From contig CAIQJD010000419.1 of the NCBI GenBank assembly GCA_903872005.1, forward strand, positions 1 through 7,471: a stretch of 7,471 nucleotides of DNA, written 5' to 3'. Made by a program: the position numbers and the translations under genes. Source of the DNA: an uncultured bacterium. Lineage in GTDB: Bacteria > Chloroflexota > Anaerolineae > JACIWP01. This document shows positions 6,654 to 7,471 of the stretch, in pieces (within the stretch, counting starts at the first letter, position 1; each line of letters starts with the position of its first letter). Under the pieces are notes generated by a model. That model saw only the letters and a program-made list of their open reading frames with translations. It had not been told where the DNA came from and ran no database searches.

Positions 6654-7358
6654 ATGGCAGAGTTGACAGAAGGCTGCGTGAAACCAGTGCGCGGGCCAAT
6701 CTTGCCCGCGTCGTCGCCCGCCGGCCCGGCCGGCGGCCAGGCACCGACACAGGAGGTTGGCAAAATGCTCGCGCGTGTTGGCAAAGAAGCCGTTGACTTT
6801 GAGGCAACCGCATTTGTCGAGGGAAAGGGCTTCCTTCCCGTCAAGCTGTCCGACTATAAGGGGAAGTGGATTGTCCTGTGCTTCTATCCGGGCGATTTCA
6901 CTTTCGTCTGACCGACCGAGCTGGCGGCGGTCGCCGCCATTTACGACGAATTGAAAGCCATTGATGTGGTCGTGCTGTCCATGAGCACGGATAGCCGCTT
7001 CATCCACAAGATGTGGCAAGAGCACGAACTGTCCAAGATGGTGCAAGGCGGCGTGCCTTTCCCGATGCTGAGTGACGCCGGCGGGAGGATCGGCGCGATC
7101 TACGGCGTGTATGACGAAGCCGCCGGCGTAGATATCCGTGGGCGCTTCATCATTGACCCAGATTTCGTGATCCGCGCCATGGAAGTGCTGACGCCGGAGG
7201 TAGGTCGCAACCCGGCTGAACTGACGCGACAGGTGAAGGCGTTCCAACACGTGCGCGCCACCGGCGAAGTCACCCCTTCGGGTTGGCAACCCGGCCAGAA
7301 GACGCTGAAGCCAGGGCCGGCGCTGGTGGGCCGCGTCTGGGAAGTCTGGAAACCATAA
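6654..7358 (+). CDS. Selenocysteine-containing peroxiredoxin (AhpC/Prx1-type), UGA read as Sec
   Basis: One gene of 234 residues is interrupted by an in-frame UGA at codon 86 (6909-6911). Peroxiredoxins reduce H2O2 and organic hydroperoxides through a peroxidatic thiol in the PxxxTxxC motif. Here PGDFTFV-U-PTEL gives P79, T83 and Sec86 exactly at that position. Both sides are typical of the family: [13 protein letters not shown] and [16 protein letters not shown] before, and [34 protein letters not shown] and a VWEVWKP end after, in the same frame. A SECIS-like hairpin follows the UGA. The resolving-cysteine motif GEVCP is GEVTP here (T207), so resolution must use another thiol; C8 and C76 are the only cysteines. 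Two starts are credible: ATG 6654 (AAAGGAGGT 4 bases upstream) and in-frame ATG 6765 (AGGAGGT 7 bases upstream), which gives 197 residues, the usual family length. I list the longer form. A nonsense mutation is the alternative reading. Confidence 0.85.
6751..6767 (+). promoter_or_regulatory. Second ribosome-binding site and alternative start of the peroxiredoxin
   Basis: AGGAGGT (6751-6757) is followed after 7 bases by ATG 6765-6767, in frame with ATG 6654. From here the protein begins [14 protein letters not shown], which matches the usual N-terminus of AhpC/Prx1 proteins. The preceding 37 residues are Pro/Gly/Ala-rich and contain one cysteine (C8). Confidence 0.6.
6909..6911 (+). other. In-frame UGA, predicted selenocysteine codon
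   Basis: The UGA replaces the peroxidatic Cys codon of the PxxxTxxC motif. Homology continues without frame change for 148 codons to TAA 7356-7358. UGA is a normal stop in this genome (stops of the surface protein and the deaminase), so general reassignment is excluded and a local recoding signal is required. Confidence 0.85.
6922..6939 (+). promoter_or_regulatory. Bacterial SECIS-like hairpin, GGUC loop
   Basis: TGGCGGC (6922-6928) pairs perfectly with GCCGCCA (6933-6939), leaving the loop GGTC (6929-6932). Seventeen bases separate the UGA from the first loop G. The Escherichia coli fdhF SECIS, as I recall it, also presents GGUC in its apical loop at essentially the same distance (about 18 bases). 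SelB recognises such a loop to deliver Sec-tRNA. The hairpin lies in coding sequence and spells LAAVAA in a helix after PTE. I do not see the bulged U reported below the loop of the E. coli element. Confidence 0.75.
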
Positions 7359-7389
7359 GCATCTCGAAACAGGCGACCTGAACAATCTC

Positions 7390-7425
7390 GGGCGTCGCTG
7401 GCGCGCATCGCAGCGACGCCCTTTT
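7390..7425 (+). terminator. Intrinsic terminator after the peroxiredoxin gene
   Basis: GGGCGTCGCTG (7390-7400) pairs perfectly over 11 bp with CAGCGACGCCC (7411-7421), with a 10-base loop and TTTT (7422-7425) directly after. It lies 31 bases beyond the TAA stop at 7358. Its position supports treating everything through 7358 as one transcription unit. Nothing is recognisable from 7426 to the window end. Confidence 0.9.
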
Positions 7426-7471
7426 CTCATGAAGCGGCAGCATAGCCCCGACGCTGGCGTTGGGCGTAAAA

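Noticed and set aside
6909..6911. UGA as a simple nonsense mutation or sequencing error making a pseudogene
   Set aside because: It falls exactly on the catalytic Cys codon, the rest of the gene is intact with good ribosome sites and a terminator, and a GGUC-loop hairpin lies at SECIS distance. The alternative remains possible but is less likely.
6909..6911. Genome-wide reassignment of UGA (to Trp or Gly)
   Set aside because: Two neighbouring genes end naturally in TGA (2267-2269 and 4293-4295), and Trp is encoded by TGG throughout.
6951..7358. Separate 135-residue peroxiredoxin-like gene starting at ATG 6951
   Set aside because: It lacks the active site and begins in mid-fold with no ribosome site; it is in frame with 6654-6911 and is the second half of the same protein.

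Overview
The window looks like chromosomal DNA of a GC-rich, free-living bacterium, most likely a member of Chloroflexota. That assignment is an inference. It rests on the very GC-rich coding sequence, the extracellular protein built from Thr/Pro-rich linkers with a 'VYYMPLALK'-type segment, and the general look of the protein sequences. All genes recognised are on the + strand, and UGA is used as an ordinary stop by two of them.

Layout: (1) positions 2-2269 hold the 3' part of a large secreted or surface protein with two tandem copies of a ~140-residue domain, three Thr/Pro linkers and a C-terminal Ig-like region. (2) Positions 2375-2704 hold a small four-helix membrane protein of the DUF486 (DMT-like) family behind its own candidate promoter. 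(3) Positions 2705-2939 are non-coding and contain a long near-perfect hairpin, then a good sigma-70-type promoter overlapped by an inverted repeat. (4) Positions 2940-5006 are a two-gene operon: an 8-oxoguanine deaminase-type amidohydrolase and a GntR/FCD-family regulator. (5) Positions 5153-6508 encode a class III PLP aminotransferase behind another strong promoter with operator-like repeats. (6) Positions 6654-7358 encode a peroxiredoxin of the AhpC/Prx1 type, followed by a strong intrinsic terminator at 7390-7425.

The most important observation is in the peroxiredoxin. An in-frame UGA (6909-6911) sits exactly where the peroxidatic cysteine codon belongs, in GDFTFV-UGA-PTEL, and the frame continues with a full peroxiredoxin C-terminal half. 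Seventeen bases after the UGA there is a perfect 7-bp GC-rich hairpin with a GGUC loop, which is the form and spacing of a bacterial SECIS element. I therefore read this as one selenoprotein gene, a Sec-peroxiredoxin, and not as two ORFs or a pseudogene. The usual C-terminal resolving cysteine is replaced by threonine, so the enzyme would work as a one-Sec peroxiredoxin or use another thiol.

Working together (inference): the deaminase, FCD regulator and aminotransferase look like a nitrogen or purine-base catabolic unit, with the regulator probably controlling both promoters. The deaminase removes oxidised guanine and the next-door selenoenzyme would remove peroxides, so the neighbourhood has a possible oxidative-damage theme. 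No selA, selB, selC or selD gene is visible here; they would have to be elsewhere in the genome.
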